Numbered from the stretch's first letter, positions 36,938-45,693 are shown. The stretch is DNA of 64,000 bases from Mycoplasma sp. CAG:877 (GCA_000433455.1 HF992498.1:48752-112751), one strand, 5' to 3'. Notes: generated by a model not told the origin, from the letters alone. Made by a program: numbers and translations.

Positions 36938-38271
36938 TACTTTTTCCCCTTTACTAAATAAGATTTATCATCATAAGTAGTATGTAAATACTTATGAACT
37001 TTATCTTTATCATTATAAAACTCCCTATATATCTTTATAATATCAGGATTCTTATAACTAAGACGTCTCTTCATTTTCTCATCTTCACTATAAAGTCCAT
37101 TCATTCTCTCTAACTTTTTATCTCTCATCTCTAATAAACTTAGTTTAGGCTGTCCCCCTCCAGCAATACAACCACCAACACAGTTCATCACTTCTACAAA
37201 TTGATACTCTGCTTTACCTTCTTTAATTTTATCAATCAAAGTCTTCGCATTTTTCATACCATTTGCTATCGCAACTTTTAGTTTTATCTCTCCTGTATCA
37301 AGTAAAACTTCCTTTATTCCATCCATTCCTCTAACATCAGAAAAAACTAATTTTTCATCTTCTAAATCTTTACCAGTAATATAATGATATGCCGTTCTTA
37401 AAGTTGCCTCACTTACTCCTCCAGAACTACCAAAAATAACTCCTGCACTACTACCAAGTCCTAAAGGAGAATCAAACTTACCATCCTCTAACTTCAATAA
37501 ATCAATATTATTATCCTTTATCATTTTTGCAAGTTCTCTTGTTGTTAAAACATAATCTGTATCCCTCTTAGTAACATTTATTTCATCTCTTTTAATCTCA
37601 TACTTTTTAGATGTACATGGAGCAATCACTACATTAACTAGTCTTCCTAAATCAATACCTTCTTTTTCCGCAAAATATGTCTTAATAGTTGTACTTTGCA
37701 TCGCAATAGGACTCTTACAAGTAGATAAATTAGGAATTAACTCTGGATAAAAAATCTCTGCATACTTTACCCAAGAAGGGCAACAAGAAGTAAACATTGG
37801 AAGATTCTTATTATTCTTAATTCTCTCTACTAACTCTAAAGCCTCTTCCATTACTGTTAAATCAGCACCAAAAGTAATATCAAAAACATATTTAAAACCT
37901 AGTTTTCTTAAAGCCGTAATAATTTTCTTATAAATATTTTTACCTGCTTCTAATCCAAATTCTTCTCCCAGTGCCACTCTAACAGCTGGAGCCAATGAAA
38001 CAACAACGACTTTTTCTGGATTAGAAAGTAATCTCTCCACCTTCAAATAGTCGAATCGTTCTCTAATAGACTCTGTAGGGCAATAATTGGCACACTGTCC
38101 GCAGTTAATACATATAGGCTCATGAGTAATACCAAGATCATACATCTTTGCCACTGTCACATCATTACGACAAATTCTAACACAGTAGCCACATTGTATA
38201 CATTTACTAGCATCTTTCATTATTGCCGGATTTTCATTACTAATTGGTAACGCTATATCTTCTCCATTCAT
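36937..38271 (-). CDS. [FeFe]-hydrogenase, short form with two [4Fe-4S] clusters
   Basis: Interconverts protons and H2 at the H-cluster. Two ferredoxin motifs open the protein (CIQCGYCVRIC and CINCGQCANYC), and all three H-cluster signatures are present: TSCCPSW, APCTSKKYE and MNCVGGCIAGGGQP. The length of 444 residues fits a minimal monomeric or group-B-like enzyme without further N-terminal clusters. Start is ATG 38271 after GGTGA. In operon with the GltD-like and EFR1 genes, it is suited to fermentative electron disposal or to flavin-based bifurcation. Maturases HydE/F/G are not in the window. Confidence 0.9.
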   Translation of the reverse strand: MNGEDIALPISNENPAIMKDASKCIQCGYCVRICRNDVTVAKMYDLGITHEPICINCGQCANYCPTESIRERFDYLKVERLLSNPEKVVVVSLAPAVRVALGEEFGLEAGKNIYKKIITALRKLGFKYVFDITFGADLTVMEEALELVERIKNNKNLPMFTSCCPSWVKYAEIFYPELIPNLSTCKSPIAMQSTTIKTYFAEKEGIDLGRLVNVVIAPCTSKKYEIKRDEINVTKRDTDYVLTTRELAKMIKDNNIDLLKLEDGKFDSPLGLGSSAGVIFGSSGGVSEATLRTAYHYITGKDLEDEKLVFSDVRGMDGIKEVLLDTGEIKLKVAIANGMKNAKTLIDKIKEGKAEYQFVEVMNCVGGCIAGGGQPKLSLLEMRDKKLERMNGLYSEDEKMKRRLSYKNPDIIKIYREFYNDKDKVHKYLHTTYDDKSYLVKGKK

Positions 38272-38400
38272 TTTCTTCACCAAGCCTTCTATTCTTATCT
38301 TACTTATATCATTATACCTAATTTCTAATTAATTTAAAATAACAAATGAAATCTTTATGCTAAAGATTATACATGATATAATATTTTTGAGGTGAAAACT

Positions 38401-38913
38401 ATGCTAACTTTAGTTATACCAGAATTAAAAGATTACTGGTATGAAAAAAAATTAAATGAAGATCCTGCTTCTATGAGTTATAATGCTGGATATGACGTTT
38501 CCTATTCTGGTTATCATTATGATACAGGAACAATTGACTTTCCTGAAGAAAATTTTGAAAAGACCTACAACAAAAGAAAAGACAAAAACAAGTTTTTTGC
38601 CTACTTAAAAGACACAAAAACAAATGAATTTGTAGGCTATATAAATTACCAATTTAATAGTTCTGAAAATTACTATGACTGTGGCATTTTAATAGAAGCT
38701 TCGAAAAGAGGAAAAGGTTATTCTAAAGAAGGTTTAAAATTATTGTGTGAAGCAGCCAAGAAAAATGGTATTAAAGAATTATATGATAACTTTGAAAAAG
38801 ATCGATATCATACTAAAGTATTTGAAGATGTTGGCTTTAAAGTAATAAAAGAAACTACTGGGAAAAAATTTGGTAAAGATGTTGAAGGAGTAATTGTAAA
38901 AATAGAATTATGA
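38401..38913 (+). CDS. GNAT-family acetyltransferase
   Basis: A 170-residue acetyltransferase of the RimJ/RimL-like type. Acetyl-CoA binding shows as CGILIEASKRGKGYSKEG at about residues 100-117, followed by LYDNFEKDRYHTKVFEDVGF, the usual late helix and strand. The substrate is unknown. AGGTGA at 38390-38395 precedes ATG 38401. A GTG at 38392 is inside that ribosome site and is unlikely to be used. TATAAT at 38377-38382 is the probable -10. Its TGA overlaps the ATG of the next gene (ATGA), so the two are coupled. Confidence 0.82.
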   Translation: MLTLVIPELKDYWYEKKLNEDPASMSYNAGYDVSYSGYHYDTGTIDFPEENFEKTYNKRKDKNKFFAYLKDTKTNEFVGYINYQFNSSENYYDCGILIEASKRGKGYSKEGLKLLCEAAKKNGIKELYDNFEKDRYHTKVFEDVGFKVIKETTGKKFGKDVEGVIVKIEL

Positions 38914-39812
38914 AAAAAGAAATATTAGAATATAAAGAACTCTTAAGAAAATGTTTTTCAAAAGAAACCGCTCATCCAAGTTGTCAAAATGACTATGAGA
39001 AAAATGATTGTTCTTATGGTCAATGTGCTATTACCTCTATGCTTGTATTTAAAAAGTTTGGTGGTACAATAAACAAAATTAACTTAGATGAAGAATCTTC
39101 TCACTACTTTAATATTATTAATAATGAAATAATTGACTTAACAAAAGAACAATTTAAAGACCAATTAGATTATTCAAATTATATTGAAAAAGATTTTAGT
39201 AGTCTTCTTCAAAATGAAAATACTAAAAAAAGATATTTTTTACTAAAAGAAAAAGTAAATCTAGCTCTTATAGATCAAAAAATAGCTTCTTGCACTCTTT
39301 GCAAAGACTTAGTAGAACACTTTCCTAATAGTAAAACAATCTCCTTCGGAAAAACAAAAAAAATCTTAATATTAGGAGAAGCACCAGCTAACAATGGTTG
39401 GCGTAAATCTGGTATTGCTTGGTATGATCAAAATAAAAAATTACTACCATCAGGAGTAGTAATGCAAAAACTATTAGACATTATAAATATTAAATTAGAA
39501 GACACTTACTTTTTAGAAGCCATAAAATGTTTCCCTAAAGAAAGAAAAAGTCTAAATATTTGTAGTAAAAACTGTAAGACTTTTCTTATGAGGCAACTAG
39601 AAGAAATAAAACCTGAAATAGTCTTAGCATTAGGAGATGCCGCAACAAAAACAATTCTAGATACAAAATACAAAAAATTCAGTGAAGTTGTTGATAAAGA
39701 ATTTACTATAGACAATATAAAAGTAATTCCAATTTACCACCCATCACCTATATCACCATTAAGTTTAAAAGGAAACATTCCTATCTTTGAACAATTAAAA
39801 AAGACCATATAA
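38910..39812 (+). CDS. Fusion of a YunG-like domain and a uracil-DNA-glycosylase-fold domain
   Basis: A 300-residue two-domain protein. Residues 1-100 look like YunG (CSYGQCAITSMLVFKKFGG, SHYFNI, IDLTKEQF). From residue 130 on it is UDG-like: paired cysteines (CTLCKDL), motif GEAPANNGWRKSGIAWY, VMQKLLDIINI, KCFPKERKS, two more cysteines (CSKNC), ALGDAATKTIL and YHPSPIS. The four cysteines fit the iron-sulfur cluster of family 4/5 enzymes. It would act in base excision repair of deaminated cytosine, or be a related hydrolase. The fusion is unusual. It overlaps the upstream GNAT gene by four bases. Confidence 0.75.
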   Translation: MKKEILEYKELLRKCFSKETAHPSCQNDYEKNDCSYGQCAITSMLVFKKFGGTINKINLDEESSHYFNIINNEIIDLTKEQFKDQLDYSNYIEKDFSSLLQNENTKKRYFLLKEKVNLALIDQKIASCTLCKDLVEHFPNSKTISFGKTKKILILGEAPANNGWRKSGIAWYDQNKKLLPSGVVMQKLLDIINIKLEDTYFLEAIKCFPKERKSLNICSKNCKTFLMRQLEEIKPEIVLALGDAATKTILDTKYKKFSEVVDKEFTIDNIKVIPIYHPSPISPLSLKGNIPIFEQLKKTI

Positions 39813-39855
39813 AAACTAGAGTTTGCAAAACGTCAAATATAAAACTCTAGTTTTT
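39811..39855. terminator. Bidirectional terminator
   Basis: A 13-bp stem AAAACTAGAGTTT (39812-39824)/AAACTCTAGTTTT (39842-39854), between the convergent UDG-like and Gre-like genes. Confidence 0.85.
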
Positions 39856-40354
39856 AATTTACAATATTTCCATTTTTTTCTAACACTTTTATTTCTACTT
39901 CCTCACCATGTATTTTATAAGTTATTTTATTATGAATATTTTTTAAGTACAATGCTTTACCCATTTGACTATTCAATGATATTTCTTGTATTGAACTTTC
40001 TAAGTCAGGTAAATATTTACCAGTCAATCTAACTTCAAAAACTTCAATATCATCTTCATCATAGATAACTTCAATTTTTAAAACATCTCCAACATTTATT
40101 ACATCATTATTTTGTTTTATCTCACTAACCACTTTTAAATATCTTTTATCAACAAGCATTTTTTGTACTTTAGCACTTATTTTCTTCTCATCTCTCATAA
40201 GTTCTTCATATGCAAAGTTATCATGCCATCCATCTCCAACAGCATCTCTACATACATCAGCACCTACAGAAGCAATATTTTCTAAAGTACTTCTAAGCTC
40301 ATCCAAAATATTCATAAATTGTTCATAACCATTTCTATCAACTAATATTTCCAT
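39854..40354 (-). CDS. GreA/GreB-like transcription cleavage factor
   Basis: A 166-residue protein with the Gre layout: an N-terminal coiled coil with GDGWHDNFAYEELMRDE in place of the usual GDxxENAEYxxAK tip, and a C-terminal FKBP-like domain with INVGDVLKIEV and NSQMGKALYLKN (like the canonical SPIGxALLGK). Gre factors restart backtracked RNA polymerase. The tip differs from typical GreA, so it may be a paralogue. AGGAGGTGAG precedes the ATG. Confidence 0.72.
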   Translation of the reverse strand: MEILVDRNGYEQFMNILDELRSTLENIASVGADVCRDAVGDGWHDNFAYEELMRDEKKISAKVQKMLVDKRYLKVVSEIKQNNDVINVGDVLKIEVIYDEDDIEVFEVRLTGKYLPDLESSIQEISLNSQMGKALYLKNIHNKITYKIHGEEVEIKVLEKNGNIVN

Positions 40355-40637
40355 GTCCTACTCACCTCCTTTCAATATTCATATGTCGCATATCACAAGA
40401 AAGTTCTGAAAAATATAAGAAATATTAGCGATAATTTTTTTTAGTCATTAACATTCAATAAAATATTAACTTTTTCTTAACACCAAAATATTATCATAGG
40501 CATTTTATTTTTACAAGTATATTTTTTTTAACTTTTTTTAAATTCCTTCAAAGTTTTTTATATTTTTTTCGAATAATATAAGTAGGGAATACTAATGGAT
40601 TCAAGTGCTTACCTCTTTAGAGAGGAGGTGATGTCAA

Positions 40638-40715
40638 ATGACTAAAAAGGAATACCTAATTCTTAGTCAAATTATTATCATCATCTTGCTTATTATCACT
40701 CTACTATTCAGATAG
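40638..40715 (+). CDS. 25-residue hydrophobic peptide, probable type I toxin (copy 1)
   Basis: The peptide begins MTKKEYLILS, continues with about 13 Ile/Leu/Thr residues, and ends LLFR: a short charged head, one membrane helix and a basic end, as in Fst/Ldr/TxpA-like toxins. AGGAGGTGAT at 40623-40632 is a near-perfect ribosome site with nine-base spacing. That site is partly closed in the hairpin ACCTC-TTTAGA-GAGGT, typical of toxin messages held off translation. Another ATG at 40631 is out of frame and gives only four residues. I infer membrane damage when it is overproduced; this is unproven. Confidence 0.68.
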   Translation: MTKKEYLILSQIIIIILLIITLLFR

Positions 40716-40720
40716 CGATG

Positions 40721-40813
40721 ATAAAAAAGAAAAAAGCACTTAATCAGCAATGTGATTAGGTGCTACCACCAACAAAGGGGTAAGTACTTAATACAGCACA
40801 TTAAGTATTCCCT
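40721..40813 (-). ncRNA. Putative antisense RNA of toxin unit 1
   Basis: On the minus strand TGAATA (40848-40843), 17 nt and TAAAAT (40825-40820) could start an RNA near 40813. A perfect 12-bp terminator hairpin (40764-40735) is followed by TTTTTTCTTTTTT. The RNA (about 90 nt) would be complementary to the 3' part of the toxin message and would share its first bases (AGGGAATACT) with it, as RNA I and RNA II do in par/Fst systems. The start site is inferred. Confidence 0.5.
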
Positions 40814-40998
40814 ATTTTTATTTTATTCAAGTTTCCTTGACATATTCATCGTATCATAGACCTTATACTTTTACAAGTATATTTTTCTTAACTTTTTTTT
40901 AAATTACTTCAAAGTTTTCTATATTTTTTTCGAATAATATAAGTAGGGAATACTAATGGATTCAAGTGCTTACCTCTTTAGAGAGGAGGTGATGTCAA

Positions 40999-41076
40999 AT
41001 GACTAAAAAGGAATACCTAATTCTTAGTCAAATTATTATCATCATCTTGCTTATTATCACTCTACTATTCAGATAA
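40999..41076 (+). CDS. 25-residue hydrophobic peptide, probable type I toxin (copy 2)
   Basis: It encodes exactly the same peptide as 40638-40715; only the stop differs (TAA instead of TAG). The same AGGAGGTGAT ribosome site and closing hairpin precede it. Two complete copies of so small a gene argue that the peptide is real rather than a chance frame. Confidence 0.68.
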   Translation: MTKKEYLILSQIIIIILLIITLLFR

Positions 41077-41081
41077 TGATA

Positions 41082-41174
41082 ATAAAAAAGAAAAAAGCAC
41101 TAAATCAGCAATGTGATTAAGTGCAAACCCAATTGAGGTAAGTACTTAATCGCACAAAACATTAAGTATTCCCT
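41082..41174 (-). ncRNA. Putative antisense RNA of toxin unit 2
   Basis: The same layout as in unit 1: TGAATTA-like -35 with TATTCA at 41204-41209 on the plus strand, 17 nt, TAAAAT (41186-41181), and a terminator hairpin at about 41124-41096 followed by TTTTTTCTTTTTT on the minus strand. The hairpin stem carries one T-A in place of the T-G pair of unit 1 and two mismatches. Confidence 0.48.
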
Positions 41175-41242
41175 ATTTTTATTTTATTCAAGTTTCCTTG
41201 ACATATTCATCGTATCATAAACATCTAAACTTTACAAGACTA

Positions 41243-41770
41243 TTATTTTAAATAAAGTAAAGTGTTTTTAGTACTATTACCAAGAGTATCAGAATAATCA
41301 ACTTCTCTTAATTTCTTAAAACCAGACTTTAAACACATATTAATAGAACTATCATTAGTACTTTGTACATTCGCAATGACCATATCAAATTTTGAAAGTA
41401 AATACTTACTAATATATTTAACTACTCTAGTTCCAATTCCTAATCCATAAAAAGAACTATCCCCAATAAAAATATCTATTGAAACTACATCATCTAATAA
41501 AATACCAAAACGCTCTCTATCTTCTTCATCCATTTTCTCATACTGAACAAGTCCAATCTCCCTATCCTTGTAAACAATTATAAAAGGCTTTACTTCTTCA
41601 TTACCTACTCTCCTCTTATATTTACTTACAACCTCATCATAACTTAAAATTCTCTGTTCAAAATACTTATAAACACTAGGACTTAAACACCAATTATAAA
41701 GTCTCTTATATTCCTCTTCATTATCAACAATATCTCTTAAATAAATATCTTCATCTACATAAAGTCTCAT
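41243..41770 (-). CDS. GNAT acetyltransferase, AAC(6')/RimL-like
   Basis: A 175-residue acetyltransferase: MRLYVDEDIYLRDI at the start, a WCLSPSVYKYF segment, VSIDIFIGDSSFYGLGIGTRVV with the acetyl-CoA loop, and VQSTNDSSINMCLKSGFKK near the end. The layout resembles AAC(6') aminoglycoside acetyltransferases and relatives, but many similar proteins have other substrates, so resistance should not be assumed. GGTGAT lies before ATG 41770; the TTG twelve bases upstream has no ribosome site. Confidence 0.78.
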   Translation of the reverse strand: MRLYVDEDIYLRDIVDNEEEYKRLYNWCLSPSVYKYFEQRILSYDEVVSKYKRRVGNEEVKPFIIVYKDREIGLVQYEKMDEEDRERFGILLDDVVSIDIFIGDSSFYGLGIGTRVVKYISKYLLSKFDMVIANVQSTNDSSINMCLKSGFKKLREVDYSDTLGNSTKNTLLYLK

Positions 41771-41815
41771 TACAATCACCAACTTAATTATATAAAAACT
41801 AAAACTAAATCGCAG

Positions 41816-41847
41816 ACAAAAAAAGAACCAACATAAATTGGTCCTTT
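41816..41847 (-). terminator. pheST terminator
   Basis: AAGAACCAA (41824-41832) pairs with TTGGTCCTT (41839-41847), with one G-T pair, followed on the minus strand by seven T. Confidence 0.85.
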
Positions 41848-41851
41848 ATTT

Positions 41852-44278
41852 TTATTCATCTCTTAGACTTGCTCCACATTTCTTACCAAGTATTTCCATA
41901 ATTACATCCATTGTCGAATTAATCTCTTCAGATGTTAAAGTAACATCACCATTACCTAGTAATACTCTTAACATAACAGACTTCTTACCCTCTGGTACTT
42001 GATTACCCCTATACTCTTCAATAAACTTAACTTCTTTAACTTTATTTTTAATCGCAGTTGAAATACTTCTCCAAGTAACATCTTCATTAACTAAAATTGA
42101 TAAATCTTTTTCAACTAATGGAACTTGTGATAAATGTGTAAATTTATTATCACGTGAAGCATTAGGTACTAATAATCCTGTATCTAATTCAAATACTGCT
42201 ACATTAGTACGTTTAATCTTAGCCTCACTCATTGTCCTAATTGAAACTAATCCAAGTTTACCAACAACTTCTTGTCCAAGTAAAATATCCATATAAACAT
42301 TTACATCAGCCCAACTTGGTTTTTCCTTACTAACCTCAAGTCTAATCTTCTCCATTTGTGTATATCCAGCCATCTTCTCTAAAACACCTTTTAATTCATA
42401 AAATATACGACTAGGATCTTTACCAACAATACATCCAGTCAATAACATCTTATGTATTGGTAAAGTCTCATCTTCAGAAGATTCATGATATACACCCTTT
42501 TCAAATACTTGAGCCATTTCAAATAATCTGAAATAATCATAGTATCTTAAATTCTTAGAAATTGCTTCTAACATACCAGGAACAAGTGAACTTCTTAAAT
42601 ATGCTTCCTCTGGTGATGGTGGAGTTGCTAGTTTAACTGAATTTTCTTTATTAATACCAGCAGCATTAATATACTTCTCATCTATCCAAGGATATGTAAA
42701 TATTTCATTAAATCCACATCTATAAGCTAAGTATTCTCTTAATCTACGTTCAAGAGATTCTTTTCTTTGTAATACTGCATGCTCAAATGTAATAGTTAAT
42801 GGTTTAGCTTCGAAACTTTCAAAACTTAAAAGTCTTGCTATATCACCCATTACATCATCTTTTAAATAAACATCTCCTGTAGATCTCCATACTGGAACCA
42901 CCACATGATAAATTCCATCTTTATATGTAACATCATATCCTAAATTTTTAAGAACTCTCTCAATTGTCTCTCTTCCTAATACTTTTCCTAATCTAACATT
43001 TAAGAACTCTTCAGGAACATCAATCTTTTCTCTTTCTGTCTTTATAGGATATACATCATTAAATGCTACTACTTTACTTTCTGGGAATAATTCTTTGAAT
43101 AACTCCAATGCTAAAGCTAACCCTTGATCTACTCTTTCAGTATCAATATTCTTCTCATATCTAATAGATGCATCAGTCTTTTCATCAAATCTCTTACCAG
43201 TTTTTCTAATAGTACCAGCTGTAAAATTAGCAACTTCTAATACAACACCAGTTGTCTCTGGTAAAATAGAATCTTTCTTACCACCACGAATACCAGCAAG
43301 TGCCATAGCATCTTCTGTATCACAAATTACTAAGTCATCTTCTGTTAAAGTAATAGAATTGTTATCAAGTAATAATAACTCTTCATTTTTCTTAGCATTT
43401 CTAACTACAATCTTTTCTCCAACTACATGAGTTCTATCGAATGCATGTAAAGGTTGTCCTACAGCCATCATTACATAATTAGTAATATCAACAATTGCAC
43501 TAATTGGTCTCATACCACCATTAATTAAAGCAGCCTTCATCCACATAGGTGATTCTTTATCATATACATTTTCAATCTCAACTGCTGCATATCTATTACA
43601 TTTTTCAGGTTCTTTTATTTCAACTTTATATTTAGGAAGTTTTGGATCAATCTTAGCAACTGGTAACTCTTTTAATGGTACATTATATATTGCTGATAAT
43701 TCTCTTGCTATACCATAATGTCCCCATAAATCAGGTCTATTTGTTAAAGACTTATTATCTATTTCTAAAACAACATCATCCATACAAATAACATCTGCAA
43801 TATTTTGTCCAACTTTGCACTCATATCCTTTTAAATCAACTATTTCATCTTCACTCTTAGGTGGAAATAATTGTTCTAGATAAACTTCAGTTGCTCCACA
43901 AATCATACCATATGATGAAACACCTCTCATATTAGATTCTTTAATCTTAACTAGACTAGCTTCACCATGCCAATAAACTTCAGCTCCAGGTTTTGATATA
44001 ACTACATATTCTCCAACATATAAATTACATCCACCACATACGATTTGTACTGGCTTTTCTTCACCAATATCAACCATACATACTTTTAATTTATCTGCAT
44101 TAGGATGTTCATTAACTTCTAATATTTTACCAACAACAATATCATGAAATTTTTCTTTTGTATTTTCAACAGACTCAACTTCAACAGTTCTTAAAGTTAA
44201 ATCATAAGCTATTTGTTTTTCTGTTACTTCTTTTGGTAAATCAACATATTTTTTTACCCAATTTAATGATACTTTCAT
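41852..44278 (-). CDS. pheT: Phenylalanyl-tRNA synthetase beta subunit
   Basis: An 808-residue subunit that, with PheS, charges tRNA-Phe. Domains in order: MKVSLNWVKKYVDLP, the tRNA-binding OB fold (VGKILEVNEHPNADKLKVC), the B3/B4 editing domain (NRPDLWGHYGIARELSAIYN), B5 (CGFNEIFTYPWIDEKY in the following core-like fold), and the C-terminal anticodon-binding ferredoxin-like domain (FTHLSQVPLVEKDLS). Length is standard. AGGAGG precedes the ATG. It lies 13 nt downstream of pheS in the T-box operon. Confidence 0.97.
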   Translation of the reverse strand: MKVSLNWVKKYVDLPKEVTEKQIAYDLTLRTVEVESVENTKEKFHDIVVGKILEVNEHPNADKLKVCMVDIGEEKPVQIVCGGCNLYVGEYVVISKPGAEVYWHGEASLVKIKESNMRGVSSYGMICGATEVYLEQLFPPKSEDEIVDLKGYECKVGQNIADVICMDDVVLEIDNKSLTNRPDLWGHYGIARELSAIYNVPLKELPVAKIDPKLPKYKVEIKEPEKCNRYAAVEIENVYDKESPMWMKAALINGGMRPISAIVDITNYVMMAVGQPLHAFDRTHVVGEKIVVRNAKKNEELLLLDNNSITLTEDDLVICDTEDAMALAGIRGGKKDSILPETTGVVLEVANFTAGTIRKTGKRFDEKTDASIRYEKNIDTERVDQGLALALELFKELFPESKVVAFNDVYPIKTEREKIDVPEEFLNVRLGKVLGRETIERVLKNLGYDVTYKDGIYHVVVPVWRSTGDVYLKDDVMGDIARLLSFESFEAKPLTITFEHAVLQRKESLERRLREYLAYRCGFNEIFTYPWIDEKYINAAGINKENSVKLATPPSPEEAYLRSSLVPGMLEAISKNLRYYDYFRLFEMAQVFEKGVYHESSEDETLPIHKMLLTGCIVGKDPSRIFYELKGVLEKMAGYTQMEKIRLEVSKEKPSWADVNVYMDILLGQEVVGKLGLVSIRTMSEAKIKRTNVAVFELDTGLLVPNASRDNKFTHLSQVPLVEKDLSILVNEDVTWRSISTAIKNKVKEVKFIEEYRGNQVPEGKKSVMLRVLLGNGDVTLTSEEINSTMDVIMEILGKKCGASLRDE

Positions 44279-44291
44279 CTTCTAAAACCTC

Positions 44292-45329
44292 CTATTTAAA
44301 TTGCTCCAAGAATCTTAAATCTCCACTATGGAATAATCTAACATCATCTACTCCATAACGCATCATAACTAATCTATCTAATCCTATATTGATATAGAAT
44401 CCTGTCCACTCTTCTGGATCTAAGTTAGCAGACTTTAATACATTTGGATGAATTACTCCACCTGGCATAACTTCTATCCAACCATTGTGATTACATACTT
44501 TACAACCTTTACCACCACATACTAAACATTCCATATCTATTTCATAACCAGGCTCAGTAAATGGGAAGAATCCCTCTCTCATACGAACATTGATTTTTCT
44601 ACCAAATACTTTCTCTAAAATAGTTTGAATCATAACCATACCAGATGAGAATGAAATATCTTTGTCAACTATTAAAGCTTCATATTGGAAGAAAGCTCTC
44701 TCATGTCTAGCATCAGTAGTTTCATTTCTATAAACTCTACCAGGATATACGAATCTAGCAGGAGCTCCATGCTCTAATAAGTATCTAACAGACCCACCTG
44801 TTAAATGTGGTCTTAAACATAAACGTTCATTTCCAGCTTTATCTTCAGTTCCATCCAACCAGAATGTATCCATAGATTGACGAGCAGGATGATCAGCAGG
44901 GAAATTTAAATTATCAAAAGCATACTTCTCACTACTAATATCATCTTCACTATAAACTTCAAATCCAAGTGATAAGAACGCATCATTTAAGTCATAACAC
45001 ATTTGTGTAATTGGATGAAGTGCACCACCTTCAACTTCAATACCTGGTAAAGTTAAATCTAAAGGTTTATCAACAACACTTTTAGCATTAATTAATTCAT
45101 CTTCTTTTTCTTTTAACTTATCAGCAAATAACTTCTTAATCTCTGTAGCTTGCATACCAATAGTCTTCTTCATCTCTACTGATAATTCACTAAGAGATTT
45201 TAAAGCCTCAGTCAATTCACTTTTCTTACCAGTAATCTCTCTAGTAACTTCTTGTAAATCCTCTAATTTTTTTACTTCTTCAATTTTCTTTAATCCTTTA
45301 CTTCTGATTTCTTCTAATTTTTCTTTCAT
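44292..45329 (-). CDS. pheS: Phenylalanyl-tRNA synthetase alpha subunit
   Basis: The catalytic class II subunit of PheRS, 345 residues. An N-terminal coiled coil (residues 1-90) binds tRNA. The core shows DDISSEKYAFDNLNFPADHPARQ, LLRPHLTGGSVR-like LCLRPHLTGGS, and motif 3 GLDRLVMMRYGVDDVR near the end. It has two CxxC pairs (CLVCGGKGCKVC) in the insertion typical of bacterial PheS. GAGAGGGAT precedes the ATG, and the T-box leader lies upstream. Confidence 0.97.
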   Translation of the reverse strand: MKEKLEEIRSKGLKKIEEVKKLEDLQEVTREITGKKSELTEALKSLSELSVEMKKTIGMQATEIKKLFADKLKEKEDELINAKSVVDKPLDLTLPGIEVEGGALHPITQMCYDLNDAFLSLGFEVYSEDDISSEKYAFDNLNFPADHPARQSMDTFWLDGTEDKAGNERLCLRPHLTGGSVRYLLEHGAPARFVYPGRVYRNETTDARHERAFFQYEALIVDKDISFSSGMVMIQTILEKVFGRKINVRMREGFFPFTEPGYEIDMECLVCGGKGCKVCNHNGWIEVMPGGVIHPNVLKSANLDPEEWTGFYINIGLDRLVMMRYGVDDVRLFHSGDLRFLEQFK

Positions 45330-45350
45330 ATTGCATCCCTCTCTTTATAA

Positions 45351-45574
45351 TAAAAAAATAGTGATCATCCATAAAAAGGACGAATCACTATTAAATCCGC
45401 GGTACCACCTTTGTTCTAATTACTTAGCACTCTATAGAATAACGCTCATCACGATTTGACTCCATTATTGAAATTCATTACTTAGACTCTCTAAAATGGC
45501 TCTCAGTTGCTAACCATTATTCCCTGTATAGAATTCTAAATAACTACTTAGATAATTTCTTCATCAACGAAATT
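45351..45574 (-). promoter_or_regulatory. T-box leader of pheST
   Basis: The minus strand carries AGGTGGTACCGCGG (45410-45397), the T-box sequence that pairs with uncharged tRNA acceptor ends. It is followed by a terminator AATAGTGAT (45357-45365)/ATCACTATT (45384-45392) with a T-run. Upstream, stem I shows the apical AGCAACTGAGAGCC region. From the gene context the sensed tRNA is tRNA-Phe. TTC occurs twice in the stem, and I could not settle which is the specifier. Confidence 0.93.
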
Positions 45575-45580
45575 ACTTAA

Positions 45581-45609
45581 ATAATAACACCAAAATTAGT
45601 ACTTGTCAA
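45581..45609 (-). promoter_or_regulatory. Sigma-A promoter of pheST
   Basis: TTGACA (45609-45604), 17 nt, TATTAT (45586-45581) on the minus strand, starting the T-box leader. Confidence 0.88.
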
Positions 45610-45693
45610 ATTTTTTTTAAATATTATTGTTCAAATAATAAATCAATATTAAACAAATACAAGTAGTCTTTAAAGTTTAAATACTCAAAATGT

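Larger units (their letters stand above)
40509..40859 (+). repeat. Tandem repeat unit 1, type I toxin-antitoxin-like locus
   Basis: First of two units, about 350 bp each, 361 bp apart. It contains a promoter-like TAATAT at 40574, a 5' segment AGGGAATACTAATG (40584-40597) complementary to CATTAAGTATTCCCT (40799-40813), an inner pair AAGTGCTTACC (40603-40613) with GGTAAGTACTT (40779-40789), a short peptide gene and a convergent antisense cassette. The pairing arms are the same in unit 2, while the sequence between 40765 and 40798 has diverged. Confidence 0.85.
40869..41219 (+). repeat. Tandem repeat unit 2, type I toxin-antitoxin-like locus
   Basis: Second unit, almost identical to unit 1 through the promoter, toxin gene and outer arms, but different between the hairpin and the 3' arm (41125-41158). 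A fragment like the unit start (TTTACAAG) recurs at about 41231, marking the right edge. Confidence 0.85.

Noticed and set aside
40584..40813. MITE with terminal inverted repeats
   Set aside because: The near-identical units extend well beyond the inverted ends on both sides, no target duplication is visible, and the unit contains a well-formed small gene and terminator. It is kept only as an alternative.
41243..41770. Aminoglycoside resistance gene
   Set aside because: The AAC(6')-like layout is shared by many GNAT enzymes, and nothing in the context (core region, no mobile signs) supports resistance.
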